A DNA stretch of 64,000 nt. Source: Calliopum simillimum (Eukaryota > Arthropoda > Insecta > Diptera > Lauxaniidae). Location of the stretch: assembly GCA_951812925.1 (NCBI GenBank), contig OX638371.1, positions 42,506,101 to 42,570,100 of the forward strand, read 5' to 3'. The number at the start of each line of letters is the position of its first letter. The stretch's first letter is position 1. The position numbers and the translations under genes are program-made. The notes beneath the pieces were generated by a model that saw only the letters and a program-made list of their open reading frames with translations, ran no database searches and had not been told where the DNA came from. Positions 44,672 through 54,350 of this stretch are shown here, in pieces.

Positions 44672-47097
44672 ACTAATCAGGGTCTTACCTTTGGCCTACC
44701 CAAACATTAAAAACCCTACACTGTAGTATTTTTAAAATTTTGCTTATATGGCGCGTGCCATGCCCTCTTGTCCGAGTTCACCCAGTTTTTACTCAGAGCT
44801 TGCATTTAGTTTTTATTCTCTTAGTGAAATTTGGTTGAATTATCTCAAAAAATGTTTTCAGTATAGCGTTTTAAGCTTTTGCTTATATGGGTGGTGCCAC
44901 GCCCTCTTGTCCGAGTTCGTTTAGATTTACCTCAGAGCGTGCATTTATAGTACTTAGAATTTGAGTGAAATTTAGTTGGATTATCTCAAAAAACTCTTTC
45001 AGTATAGCATTTTGAAACTTTTGCTTATATGGGAGGTACCACGCCCTCTCGTCCGATTTCACCCAGTTTTTGCTCAGAGCTTGGATTTGTAGCTTTTAGT
45101 GTCTGAGTAAAATTTAGTTCGATTATCTCAAAAAACGTTTTCAGTATAACGTTTTGAAGCTTTTGCTTATATTGGAGGTGCCACGCGCTTTTGTCCGATT
45201 TCATCCAGTTTTTGCTCAGAGCTTGCATTTATAGTTCTTAGTGTCTGAGTAAAATTTAGTTCGATTATCTCAAAAAACGTTTCAGTATAACGTTTTGAAG
45301 CTTTTGCTTCTATGGGAGGTGCCACGCCCTCTTGTCCGAATTTGTCCAGTTTTTTTCAGAGCTTGCGCTTACAATTCGTAGTATTTATGTGTATTTCGGT
45401 TGCATTGTCGTGAAAAGTACTCTTAAAGTTGCATTTTGAATACATATTTTTTATGGGCGGTAGGCGTGTCCGTTGACCGATTTCACTCACTTCACTAAAA
45501 TAGTCATAACTTTTTAGAAAACAATTACAAGAGACCACTTGTTAGCTCATTTTGAAGATAAAGAATGGTTTTAAATGTATCGGTTAGTAAAAAAGAGCAG
45601 ACGAATTTCGTTCGTACGGTATATAACCTCAAATATAGCCAAAAATCGTGTTTTTGCACTTTTTTAACTTTTTAGGTAAAGATATCTATGACAAAAAAAA
45701 AGATATCGTTATCGGTTTGATTGAGTTTTCAAGAAAAAAACTAGGGCTATTAACTGTCATACCAGATTTTATGGCATAATATTACCTTATCTTGTTATAT
45801 AACTTCGAAAATAGGAAAAAAAATGGTGTCCTTTAAACATATATGTAAGGATATCTCAAAGTCCAGACGTAATGGAGCAATTCTAATACAGGAATCGGAT
45901 TAAGCATCAAAAATCACATCTGGAGTGACTACTTTCGTTTCCGGCTTTTGTTTGTGTTTTTCTTAAATACGAAAAAACCGATTTTTTTTAAAAAATAAAT
46001 GGTGCGGAAACGATACCTTTTATACGTATGTATGTATGAATGTATATATATCCATTTATATATATTACACATATATACATATACAAGTATATATATGTAC
46101 ATTAGGGTGGGCCAAATTGTATGGACGAAATTTTATCGACCCCCCCCATGTGAAAATTCATTCAATTCTATGAATATTTGCCCATGTAAAAATATGAAAG
46201 TTTATAATAAATTTACATAATTTGACCGATATAATTTTTTGGAATAAATATGATTAATTTCACGATATCAAGTAAACTTTTCGTAAAAAAAAAACCCAAT
46301 TTTATTGATTACTGAAAGAATACCAGCCAAAACATATTATGATATTACTTTTGGCTCTATAAGAATTTTGAAAATTAAGCATAAAAATGAATATAAACGC
46401 AAGGTAAAATTTTCAATCGAAAATTCGCCGAACTAAAGTTGAACGTAGAGGTACGGTTTCTTGGGCAAATATTCATGGAATTGAATGAACTTTTAGCCTA
46501 GATTGGTATTTTGTTTGAAAAAATGCATCCAAAAATATGAATCGTTTATTTTGAATGTCGGTCAAAATAATCGGCTATTTGACCCATATCACATTTTTAA
46601 ATATATAGCATCAATTCCACACCATCAAGTAAACTTTTTATGTAAACAGAACCCAATTTAATTGATTACTGACAGATTACCAGCCAAATCATGTAATGAC
46701 ATTACTTTTGATTTTATAAAAATTTTAAAAATTTTGTATGAAAATAAAAAAAAAATTAGTAAAAAGTGAAATTTTCGATCAAAAATGCGCCGAACTAAAG
46801 TTAAACGCAGAGGTATAGTTCCTTGGGCAAATATTCATAGAATTGAATGAACTTTCACATTGGGGGGTAGCCGAGATCAGTTTTCAAATCGGCCCACCCT
46901 AATGTACATATATACATATATATGTGTACATAATATGTATATAAACACCGAGACATACTCAAAAATCGTTAAAAAAACTAAAAGGTCGAAAAAAAAAACG
47001 GCTGGACGTTCGATTTCGCGGTTTGCGGATTTAGATACTAGAAGGGTCCCCCAACATTATCCCTGAAAAAAAAATTAAATTTTTTAAGGACCACCGT
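44672..47097. mobile_element. 2.4-kb insertion in mariner: 141-bp repeats plus repeat R1
   Basis: 44700-45480 contains about five diverged units with a period of roughly 141 bp, each with CTTTTGCTTATATGGG, GGTGCCACGCCCTCTTGTCC and GAGCTTGCATTTATAG-like strings. 45505-47098 is the second copy of repeat R1, interrupted by the MITE at 46103-46901. Related 141-bp units in opposite orientation are found at 52490-52850. The transposase section missing from this mariner suggests an insertion plus deletion. Confidence 0.7.
46103..46901. mobile_element. 0.8-kb MITE with 8-bp duplication ATGTACAT
   Basis: The ends TAGGGTGGGCC and GGCCCACCCTA are flanked by ATGTACAT at 46095-46102 and 46902-46909. R1 copy 1 lacks this insertion, which confirms the borders. 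The interior has a direct repeat of about 400 bp (CCGAACTAAAGTTGAACGYA near 46429 and 46791). The 8-bp duplication fits hAT-type mobilisation. No coding capacity. Confidence 0.88.
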
Positions 47098-47430
47098 GAG
47101 CCCAGAAGGTGCAAATCCACCTGTCAGCCAGCGCACACTGTTGAAAAAACGACCGATTTTATTGCGCTTTCAGGCATCGAAGGAATTCGTCCAGCACCTA
47201 ATTACCCAGATCTAGCACCTTGTGACTTCTGGTTGTTTCCAAAAAGAAAATAAAAAAAAAATTGAGAGGGAGAATCTTCAACAGCAATGAGGAGATAATA
47301 AATGAGGTTAATGACGAAATTTTAAAACTGCAAGAAGCCAATTTTGGAGACTGTTTTCCAAGATGGATTTATCGACTCCAGAAATGTATCAAAATAAATG
47401 GTATTTACGTTGAAAAAATACAAACAGATG
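47098..47430 (+). pseudogene. Mariner transposase C-terminal remnant
   Basis: Contains SPEGANPPV, a jump to AHTVEKTTDFIALSGIEGIR, then PDLAPCDFWLFPKRK with the third catalytic Asp. It then runs with one frameshift to GDCFPRWIYRLQKCIKINGI. Related to 27048-27850 but with a different set of lesions. Confidence 0.75.
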
Positions 47431-47503
47431 AAAAATAAAGTTATAAATTTAAAAAAATTTTTATCCAGTTTTTTCAATTCTACTAAGTGAACTTTTGTTA
47501 GTA

Positions 47504-47900
47504 TATCCATGGCTATTCTCTCAAAGGGAGCTCCAACGTTATACATTGATGCATTTTCCATCGAGTTTGTCGCCTTGGTCATTTAGTAATTGCACATTGG
47601 TCACAACGTCGGATCCAGTCAGCAACTGTTTCTTGGCATCCTACCTAATAAAACCGTTTCTTTATTTTCTCTGTGGTTTTTATTATGCCCAGATGTGCAC
47701 CACTCGATACATTCTGATAATCCTCGATTATTTCCTTAAATTTTGCCTTTGGAATAACCAGCAAATTTCATCATCCTCGCTTTCCCAGATTTGGTATAGG
47801 CAACCAAAATGCAACTCCAAACTTTGCCATTGTGCCCAGTTTTGGCTTTCACTTGAGATTTCTTGCCACGCCGGTTTCCTACCCAGCTCCTTATACAAGA
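47504..47900 (-). pseudogene. Gypsy integrase N-terminal part
   Basis: The minus strand contains, in fragments, a zinc-binding-like segment and then NVGAPFERIAMDI, the start of the integrase core with the first catalytic Asp, up to the mariner insertion at 47503. The upstream frame 47728-47913 (YKELGRKPAWQEISSES) covers the linker after RNase H. Confidence 0.75.
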
Positions 47901-48450
47901 TTATAGTTGCCAAATATGTATCACTGCGCTGGTCCCATGCTGGCTTCCTTTGCGATGTTCTATAGTGAAATCATAGCTCTGCAAGCGCTCTATCCACCGT
48001 GCGATTTGGCCTTCAGGATCCTTGAATTGAAGCAGCCACCTTAATGCCGCATGGTCCGTCCTCAAGAGAAAGTGATGTCCATACAAGTACTTATGGAAGT
48101 GTTTAACGCATTTCATTACTGCCAGTAATTCCTCTCAGGTTACGACAGAATTTTGCTGGAATATGAGACGACTTTTTCTTGTCCATTGATGACTTGGGAC
48201 AAAACTACTCCAATACCATAGCTACTCTCATCGGTGTCCAATACAAATTTTTCGCCGGGTATTGGATACGCGAGTACTGGCACTGTAGACAATAATTCTT
48301 TCAGCTTTTTGAATGCAGTTTCTTGTGTGCTACTCCATTCGAATTTCCGATTTTTCTGGTTCAGCTCATGTAGACTGCCTGCGACGTTTGGGAAACCAGG
48401 AACAAATCGTCTGTAGTAAGTGCATAGGCCCAGAAAACATCGCAACTCAT
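47901..48450 (-). pseudogene. Gypsy RNase H and connection domain
   Basis: Frame 48140-48445 reads FLGLCTYYRRFVPGFPNVAG, then FVLDTDESSYGIGVVLSQ with the catalytic Asp of RNase H. After a break, 47901-48116 reads CVKHFHKYLYGHHFLLRTDH, AALRWLLQFKDPEGQIARWI and IEHRKGSQH. The domain order fits Ty3/gypsy pol. Confidence 0.9.
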
Positions 48451-49296
48451 GAAGATTAGATGGTCATGGCCAATTTTTCACAGCTTTTATTTTATCCTCA
48501 TCTGTGTGTCTTCCTTCTGACGTTGCCTGGTGTCCCAGATATTTGACTTCACGCAGGAAAAGTGAGCAATTTTTCGCACTTCATTTTAATCCAGCTACGT
48601 CCAAGCGCTTCAACACTTCTTCCAGAATTTTCAAATGGTCATCAAAATCTTTTTCGATGATGATTATGTCATCGAGATACACTAAACAAGTCCTCCAATT
48701 TAGTCCTTTAGAACTCGTTCCATTAACCGCACGAACGTAGCTGGAGCGTTACAAAGACCAAACGGCATGACGTTAAACTGCCATAGACCATTCCCAATAC
48801 TAAAGGCAGTTTTCTCCTTGTCCTTTTCATATATTTCCACCTGTCAATATCTACTTTGTAAGTCCAGGGTGGAAAACCATGTTGCTCCAGATAACGTATC
48901 CAGTGTATCATCGATTCTGGGTATCGGGTAGGTGTCTTTTTTGGTGACGTCATTCAATTTCCTCTAATCCACACAGAATCGCATATTTCCATCCATTTTC
49001 TTGAAAAGTACGACCGGTAAACTCCACAGGCTTTCCTGTGGTGCAATGACATTTACTTGCGCCATTTCCTCTATAAAGCCCAGCACTTCTCCTCTTTAAG
49101 CGAGTGCTAACCTCTTTGGAGTTTGACGAATTGGCTGAAAACTATCTGTATCAATGTAATGTTTAACCACTGACGTTCGGCCATTATTTTCTCCTTTGGA
49201 CGCAAATATCCGCCAATGCTTTTGCAGAAACCTTTTTACTTCATTTTTGTTCTGAGCAGACATCTCTTTCGTAAATTTTTTCGTCAATACTTCCAA
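48451..49296 (-). pseudogene. Gypsy reverse transcriptase, fragmented
   Basis: 49096-49296 gives the region before the fingers (VKHYIDTDSFQPIRQTPKRL). The DAL/WSLP part (49030) reads LPVVLFKKMDGN in the reverse frame, and 48640-48700 reads CLVYLDDIIIIEKDFDDHL, where YLDD is the polymerase active site. Several frameshifts separate these pieces. Confidence 0.85.
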
Positions 49297-49407
49297 AGCC
49301 GATGATTTTGTTAAAGTTGCACCTTGCTTTTACTTGGGTCTTTCCAATAATCAGGACTTTCTTAAAATTTTTCTTATCTGCTTCCACTACCCACGGTGTT
49401 AGGTTCA

Positions 49408-49674
49408 TCAATTCTCACTTATGTAGACTCTTGCAATTTTTAAATTTGCAGATGCAGATCTTTTGCGACGTGATTGGCAGTCACGTGCCATTTGTCCCTG
49501 CTTACCACAGTTGTAGCATTTTCCCCTGAAGCTGCTGCTGACGAACGATGCATTTTTCTTTTCAGCCTCCACCTCCATCCGACGAGTTTTCAATGTTGGG
49601 CGGCATGTCAATGCAATCGTCTCCTGAGTGAGGGCAACCGTTACTGTTTTATTAAATGTCTTCGGGCTCCTCAT
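49408..49674 (-). pseudogene. Gypsy nucleocapsid segment with altered zinc knuckle
   Basis: The minus frame reads SFRGKCYNCGKQGQMARDCQ. The normal zinc knuckle is CX2CX4HX4C; here the His position is Gln, so zinc binding is probably lost. It follows gag and precedes the protease region, which I cannot identify (49297-49407). Confidence 0.85.
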
Positions 49675-49859
49675 TGTCTCGGGTTTTGTCTCTGAGTCAC
49701 GTATGCCGTCAAAAAAGACCTCTATTTTGAATTTTTCAGCTACACACTTAACTCGTCAAGATAAGAAAGGTGTGCCAATCGTTCAATATCCGCAGCATAC
49801 TCCTGCAAGGACTCACCAGATTTCCGGATACGACTTTTCAACTCCAGTCTGTGAATCCA

Positions 49860-50616
49860 TCACCGCCTTGTAATTTTTTTGCTCCACCACTGGAACCGTT
49901 GCAATACTTCTGCAGCTGCGCCTTTTAATGCGACGATAAGCGCTGCTGCTGCGCTATCATTATCCCAAAGGTTATGAGTAGATGTTGTTTCGAACTGGAG
50001 CTTGAAAACACTGAATGGCGTTGTTCCATTGTATGTGGGTGCCTTAAGCCTCACTGCGCTGATTTCTCTTATCACTTGAGTTGTTGGTTCGCTTATTTCC
50101 AACTGTTTTACTAACTTTTTCAAGATGATTTTGAAATTTTTTCTTGAAGGATTCAACATCATCTCGGAACTTAGTCTCTTTTGCATCGAGGCCATTTACT
50201 ATTTTTCCAAACTCCGTTCGAACAGCCTCCATATTTTAATCATTGTGTGCATCTGCGTTGCGTTCTGACTTAAGGTCTGATCAATTTCTTCCCGAACCGC
50301 CTGGATATTTTTATTCATCTGCAGCGCGTTCTCACTTAACCTCAGAACAATCTGCACTGCATTTTGACTTATTGTCTGCGCCATCACCATTAACATTCGC
50401 TCGAGCTTTGACATATCTCCAACTTCACCACTTGCCGCCGGTCTAGAAGCTTCCTCCACTTTTGATGTCTCTTCTGTTATATTAGGTGCAAAGTTATACT
50501 CATCAACATTCACACCACCTTCTTCAAGAGCATTCCGCAATCGCTGCTGCAATTCCAACTTTCTGCCAACCGTTTGTAAATTCCGCTTTTCTAACTCTTT
50601 TTTTAAGTTGTTCAAT
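49860..50616 (-). pseudogene. Gypsy gag
   Basis: The frame begins NNLKKELEKRNLQTVGRKLE, a SAP-like start seen in several insect gypsy gag proteins, runs to a single in-frame stop at 50199-50201 and goes on in the same frame to 49860 (APTYNGTTPFSVFKLQFE). The mariner at 50619 sits right at the start, so the original ATG is not certain. TTG is what the sequence shows at the first codon. Confidence 0.75.
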
Positions 50617-50618
50617 TA

Positions 50619-51912
50619 CGTAGGCTGCTATTTATATTTCTGGCCTAGGCAACACTAAGTGTTGCCAGGTGCAATCTGACATTTCCATTGGAAAGTTTGA
50701 CATCTTTTAGCATAAACGTGCTCAGAACGTTTTGATGTACGACCATCATTTGTGTTGTTTACAGTGACTTGAAAAAATCAATTTGGCAAAAAAATGGAAT
50801 CAACTCGTGAACATTTTCGTGTGATCATTTTTCACAATTTTCGACGTAGATTATCACGACAAGAGTGCATCGATGAACTCAAATCTTTGTATGGCGATGA
50901 AGCACCATCCTATAGCACTGTGAAAAACTAGTTTAATGAATTCAATCGTAGTCGAAATTCGGTCGTCGACGAATTCCGTGAAGGTCGTCCAAAATCAGTT
51001 GTTGTGCCACAAAACATCGATACAGTGTATGAACTGTTAATGCAAGATCGTCATGTGACATACCGTGAGATAGAGGCATCCTTGGGCATTTCTCCCACCA
51101 GCAAACATTTGATATTGCATGAACACCTGGCCGTAAAAAAGGTTTGTTCTCGTTGGATCCCGCACAATTTGAAAATCGCTCAAAAAAAGGCTCGTGTCGA
51201 TTGGTACAAAGAAATGTTGAAAAAATACCATCGCGGTGCTTCAAAAGACGTTGATAAGATCGTCACAGGTGACGAATCATGGATCTATGCGTATGAGCCC
51301 GAAACAAAACAGAAATCGACCGTGTGGGTCTTCGAAGACGAGCCAAATCCAACGAAAGTTGTTCGTGGAAGAAGCACTTCGAAGCAAATGATCGCCTGTT
51401 TCTTCGGAAAAACTAGTCATGTGGCGGCTGTTCCGCTTGAGCAACGTAAAATGGTCAATTCTGAGTGGCACACCACAATTTGTTTGCCTAAAGTCTTCGG
51501 AGAAATTCGAAAAACGAACAAGAGAAGACGAATCATTGTTCACGATGACAATGCGAGTTCTCACACATCAGCTCAAACCAGTGCCTTTTTGACCGGCCAA
51601 AAAGTCGAATTGATGGGTCATCTACCGTACAGCCCTGACTTGGCACCCAATGACTTCTTTTTATTCCCGCACATCAAGAAAAAAATGCGTGGTCAACGCT
51701 TTTCGTCGCCAGAAGATGCTGTTGAAGCGTTCAAAAACCATGTTTTGGAGGTGTCTCAATCGGAGTGGGAAAAGTGCTTCGACAATTGGTTTGAGCGCAT
51801 TCAAAAGTGTATAAATCATGCTGAAGAATACTTTGAAAATCAATAAAACCATTTTTAATGATAAATATTTGCATTTTCATTATTAGGCCAGAAATATAAA
51901 TAGCAGCCCACG
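50619..51912 (+). mobile_element. Mariner (vertumnana/cecropia-like), near intact
   Basis: Terminal inverted repeats of 29 bp (CGTAGGCTGCTATTTATATT at 50619, inverted at 51884-51912) differ at one position. TA at 50617-50618 and 51913-51914 is the target duplication. The 1,294-bp length is typical of mariner. It contains a single transposase gene and lies between the gypsy 5' LTR and gag on the opposite strand. The near-identical ends suggest that it is younger than its host element. Confidence 0.95.
50794..51846 (+). pseudogene. Mariner transposase with one nonsense codon
   Basis: The frame of 350 residues starts MESTREHFRVIIFHNFRRRL and ends HAEEYFENQ. It is open except for TAG at 50929-50931, in the position of the conserved Trp of VKNWFNEF, so one base change (TGG to TAG) is the simplest explanation. 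The rest is intact: helix-turn-helix region, IVTGDESWIY (first Asp), IIVHDDNASSHTSAQ (second Asp) and YSPDLAPNDFFLFP (third Asp), a D,D34D triad. Downstream of the stop, 280 residues from an internal Met (51004) are open. It probably cannot make active transposase, since the first helix-turn-helix would be lost. Confidence 0.93.
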
Positions 51913-51914
51913 TA

Positions 51915-52071
51915 ATGGATCTTCAAACTTAACCATTTTATTTATTTTATTAATTGATTGCTAATTCTTTTTACACAATTGACTCGTTGATTGACATAAA
52001 ATTGTCCCGGCTAATAATTTCTTGATAGTAGGCATCATTGTTTTTTTTATTGACATCTCGAGCTTTCAGGT
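51915..52071 (-). repeat. Gypsy 5' LTR, inner part
   Basis: GGCTAATAATTTCTTGATAG and GGCATCATTGTTTTTTTTAT match the 3' LTR. Relative to that copy about 180 bp are missing near 51980. On the element strand TGGTTAAGTTTG near 51937 could be the primer binding site, but the assignment is weak. Confidence 0.7.
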
Positions 52072-53398
52072 GGATTCCATCTCTGGCCGTGCCAGAGTAC
52101 GCACGCGTGTATTTTTATACCCTACACCCAGGGTATATTCACTTTGTCCATCCGTTTGTAACGCAGAGAAGAAGGCGTGGCCGGTATAGAAAAGTATATA
52201 TATTCTTGATCAGCGTCACCTCCTGAGTCGATATAGCCATGTCCGTCTGTCTGGCTGGCTGGGTGGCTGGCTGTGTGTTGAAATACACTTTTTGGGAAAA
52301 CTGAGCAAGATAATTCAATGAAATTTTGTACACTGCCTCCGTCGTTAGCTCGGGGGATTGAAAATGAGCGAAATCGGTCAACGGACACGCCTACCACCCA
52401 TACAAAAAATATATTCAAAATGCAATTTTAGAAGTATTTTTCACGACAATGCAACCACAATACACATAAGTACTACGAATTGTAAGCGCAAGCTCTGGGG
52501 AAAAACTGAGCCAATTCGGACAAGAGGGCGTGGCACCTCCCATATAGGCAAAATCTTCAAAACGCTATACTGAAAGCGTTTTTTGAGATATTCGAACCAA
52601 ATTTGACTCAGACATTAAGAATTATAAATGAAAGCTCGCAGCAAAAATTGGGTGAAATCGGACAAGGGGCGTGGCACCTCCCATATAAGCAAAAGTTTCA
52701 AAATGCTATACTGAAAGAGTTTTTTGAGATAATCCAACTAAATTTCACTCTGACACTAAAAACTATAAATGCAAGCTCTGAACAAAAACTGGGTGTACTC
52801 GGACAAGAGGGCGTGGCACTTCCGATATGAGCAAAATTTTCAAAATACTGCAGTGTAGGGTATTTATTTTTTGGCCAGGCCAAAAGTTGCACCCTTACTA
52901 GTTTCTTTCTTTTTTCGATTTTTTTGTTCCCTCTTTTTGAAAACGTTATAAATGTTAAGTTAAGTTACTTTTGTGAATAAATCGCAATAAGATTTATGAC
53001 GCGTTTTTTTTTAAGGTTTTTTTGATGTTTAATTTTTTGAAACCACATGGATTAAATGTGCATATGTTTTTACCGTTTAAGAATTATACCGTTCGATTGT
53101 ATAGTAACTTGATATTACAGTAAAATTTTCTGTATTAGAGAAATAAAATGGACATTTTTACCGTTCGCGGTTAAATACATGAATATAAAATTTTTAATTA
53201 AAAAGTAAAAATTTATTTTTTAACTTTATAAAAAGTACAATAACATCAGTCTCTCGCGCGGGGTTTGGTGTCGACCTCCGGGAACGTGCTGGTGGATTAC
53301 GCTAAGGATTACAAAAAGGACCTCGAGTTCGTGGTAGTCCTTCGCAATACCTTGTACTGATTGCAATATTCAGTACACTAGAAGAAGAAGAAGAGTAA
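52072..53398. mobile_element. 1.33-kb insertion in the 5' LTR, 12-bp duplication
   Basis: GAGCTTTCAGGT is repeated exactly at 52060-52071 and 53399-53410, and the LTR resumes directly afterwards. Inside are a widespread fly repeat (TTTTTATACCCTACACC at 52113; CATGTCCGTCTGTCTGGC near 52239), three 141-bp GGCGTGGCACCTCCCATAT units (52500-52850), the mirrored GTGTAGGGTATTTATTTTT (52854), and a right part ending in a GAAGAAGAAGAAGAG tail. A long duplication plus a simple-repeat tail points to LINE-type retroposition of a composite sequence. Confidence 0.75.
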
Positions 53399-53501
53399 GA
53401 GCTTTCAGGTACTTTCGTGAAGTTTCTTTTAATGGAAAATTTCTATGAAATTTGTTTTTGTGATCAGTGAATTTATTTGTGTTAAAGCATTTTTCGTCAC
53501 A
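53399..53501 (-). repeat. Gypsy 5' LTR, outer part
   Basis: ACTTTCGTGAAGTTTCTTTT through CATTTTTCGTCACA matches the 3' LTR and ends with the LTR border (TGTGAC on the element strand). Confidence 0.85.
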
Positions 53502-54080
53502 ATATGATATACTTAGATACGCTAAAAATACTTTGAGCAAAATCTAGAAAAATTCGGAGGAAAGGGTGTGGCGCCATCCATACAATAAAAATTTTAAAGA
53601 CGTTATATAAATGCCTTCTTTGTGATGCAGCATCAACTTTCAAAAAAAAAAAAAAAAAAATTAGACACAATAAAGGAAGATAAATTCTGTTTAAAAAGCG
53701 GAAATAGCTTATTTCAGTTTAATGGTCTTATAGGATTAAGGTAGAACGCGTCAACTTAGTGCCAATTAAATCCTTCTGTTAGGCTTGCCTTCAACCGAGT
53801 TCGTATAGAACACAAGATAAGGCTCCATTGACATTACACCATAACATTTACCATTCTGAATTTCTTCAAAACAATATGGAAGATTGAATCCTTAAGAGCA
53901 ACCCTTGACTTTTGGTTATTGGTTAAAAAAAGCTTATCAAAAAGTAAAATTGAAATTACTGCATTAAAATATTCCTAAAAAGTTAAAAAATAACAGTAAA
54001 AATAATTTGACGTTAGGCTATGTAATCAATAAACGATATTCACTTAATTTTAAGAACTTAATATTGTAACATTTACGTAC
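53502..54080. other. Intron downstream of exon A
   Basis: AT-rich, with a poly-A run at 53641-53660 and no recognised feature. Confidence 0.5.
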
Positions 54081-54229
54081 TATAGATTGGCTCATTAGAG
54101 ATGTGGCTGGAATTAGATCCAAACGTTACACCTCGTTGTTCAGTTGATGATCCAACACGGCTTCCTTCGATTTTCTGTGACGCACCGAAATGTGGAGATG
54201 GCGTTTGAGATCGTTGCTCAAGTTGAGAC
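54081..54229 (-). CDS. Host gene exon A (unidentified Ser/Pro-rich protein)
   Basis: This 149-nt minus-strand exon has a pyrimidine-rich acceptor (CCTTTTTATTACTTATTAAG) and a donor GTACGT. One base (G) completes a codon from an earlier exon. 49 open codons follow, starting SQLEQRSQTPSPHFGASQKI and including STEQRGVTFGSNSSHISNEP, and the last base A joins GT of exon B to give Ser. A nearby alternative donor (GTAAAT, four bases on) would break the frame into exon B. The peptide is Ser/Gln/Gly-rich and probably disordered. The exon is unique in the window. The gene is unidentified and must have at least one exon upstream, above 54.2 kb or beyond the window. Confidence 0.7.
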
Positions 54230-54350
54230 CTTAATAAGTAATAAAAAGGACAGCATTAAAGGACTTAAAATAACAATTTTTGGAAATTCCACGATCACGC
54301 CAAAAAATCTGCAGAGGATGTCAAAACAGTGCTCTGAGTATTTATTAAAA

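Larger units (their letters stand above)
44252..47501 (+). mobile_element. Mariner, sister copy inserted in gypsy integrase
   Basis: TA stands on both sides (44250-44251 and 47502-47503). The left terminus reads CTTAACAAAAGTTCGC and the right GAACTTTTGTTAG, the same family as 17685-27956. The target is the integrase frame, between MDI on the high side and the segment leading to GNKYILV on the low side. Transposase remnants are 44393-44671 (start to AVSRI) and 47098-47430 (from the third catalytic region PDLAPCDFWLF to the end). The middle of the gene was replaced by a 2.4-kb insertion. Confidence 0.85.
43075..53501 (-). mobile_element. Ty3/gypsy retrotransposon, degenerate and multiply interrupted
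   Basis: On the minus strand the order is 5' LTR (to 53501), gag, zinc knuckle, reverse transcriptase, RNase H, integrase, polypurine tract and 3' LTR, the Ty3/gypsy order. It has been hit by a mariner between 5' LTR and gag (50619-51912), a second mariner in integrase (44252-47501) and an insertion in the 5' LTR (52072-53398). Stops and frameshifts run throughout. The two LTRs are clearly diverged, and the 5' one has lost about 180 bp, so the insertion is old. The low-coordinate end is approximate. Confidence 0.85.

Noticed and set aside
43448..50446. Plus-strand frames across the gypsy element
   Set aside because: The minus strand has ordered gag, RT, RNase H and integrase motifs, so the plus frames are shadows.
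51277..51564. Minus-strand frames in the mariner gene
   Set aside because: Antisense to an almost intact transposase with all three catalytic Asp residues.
54071..54080. Alternative donor GTAAAT four bases after the chosen exon A end
   Set aside because: It gives phase 2, which does not join exon B in frame, and its +5 base is A; GTACGT fits better.
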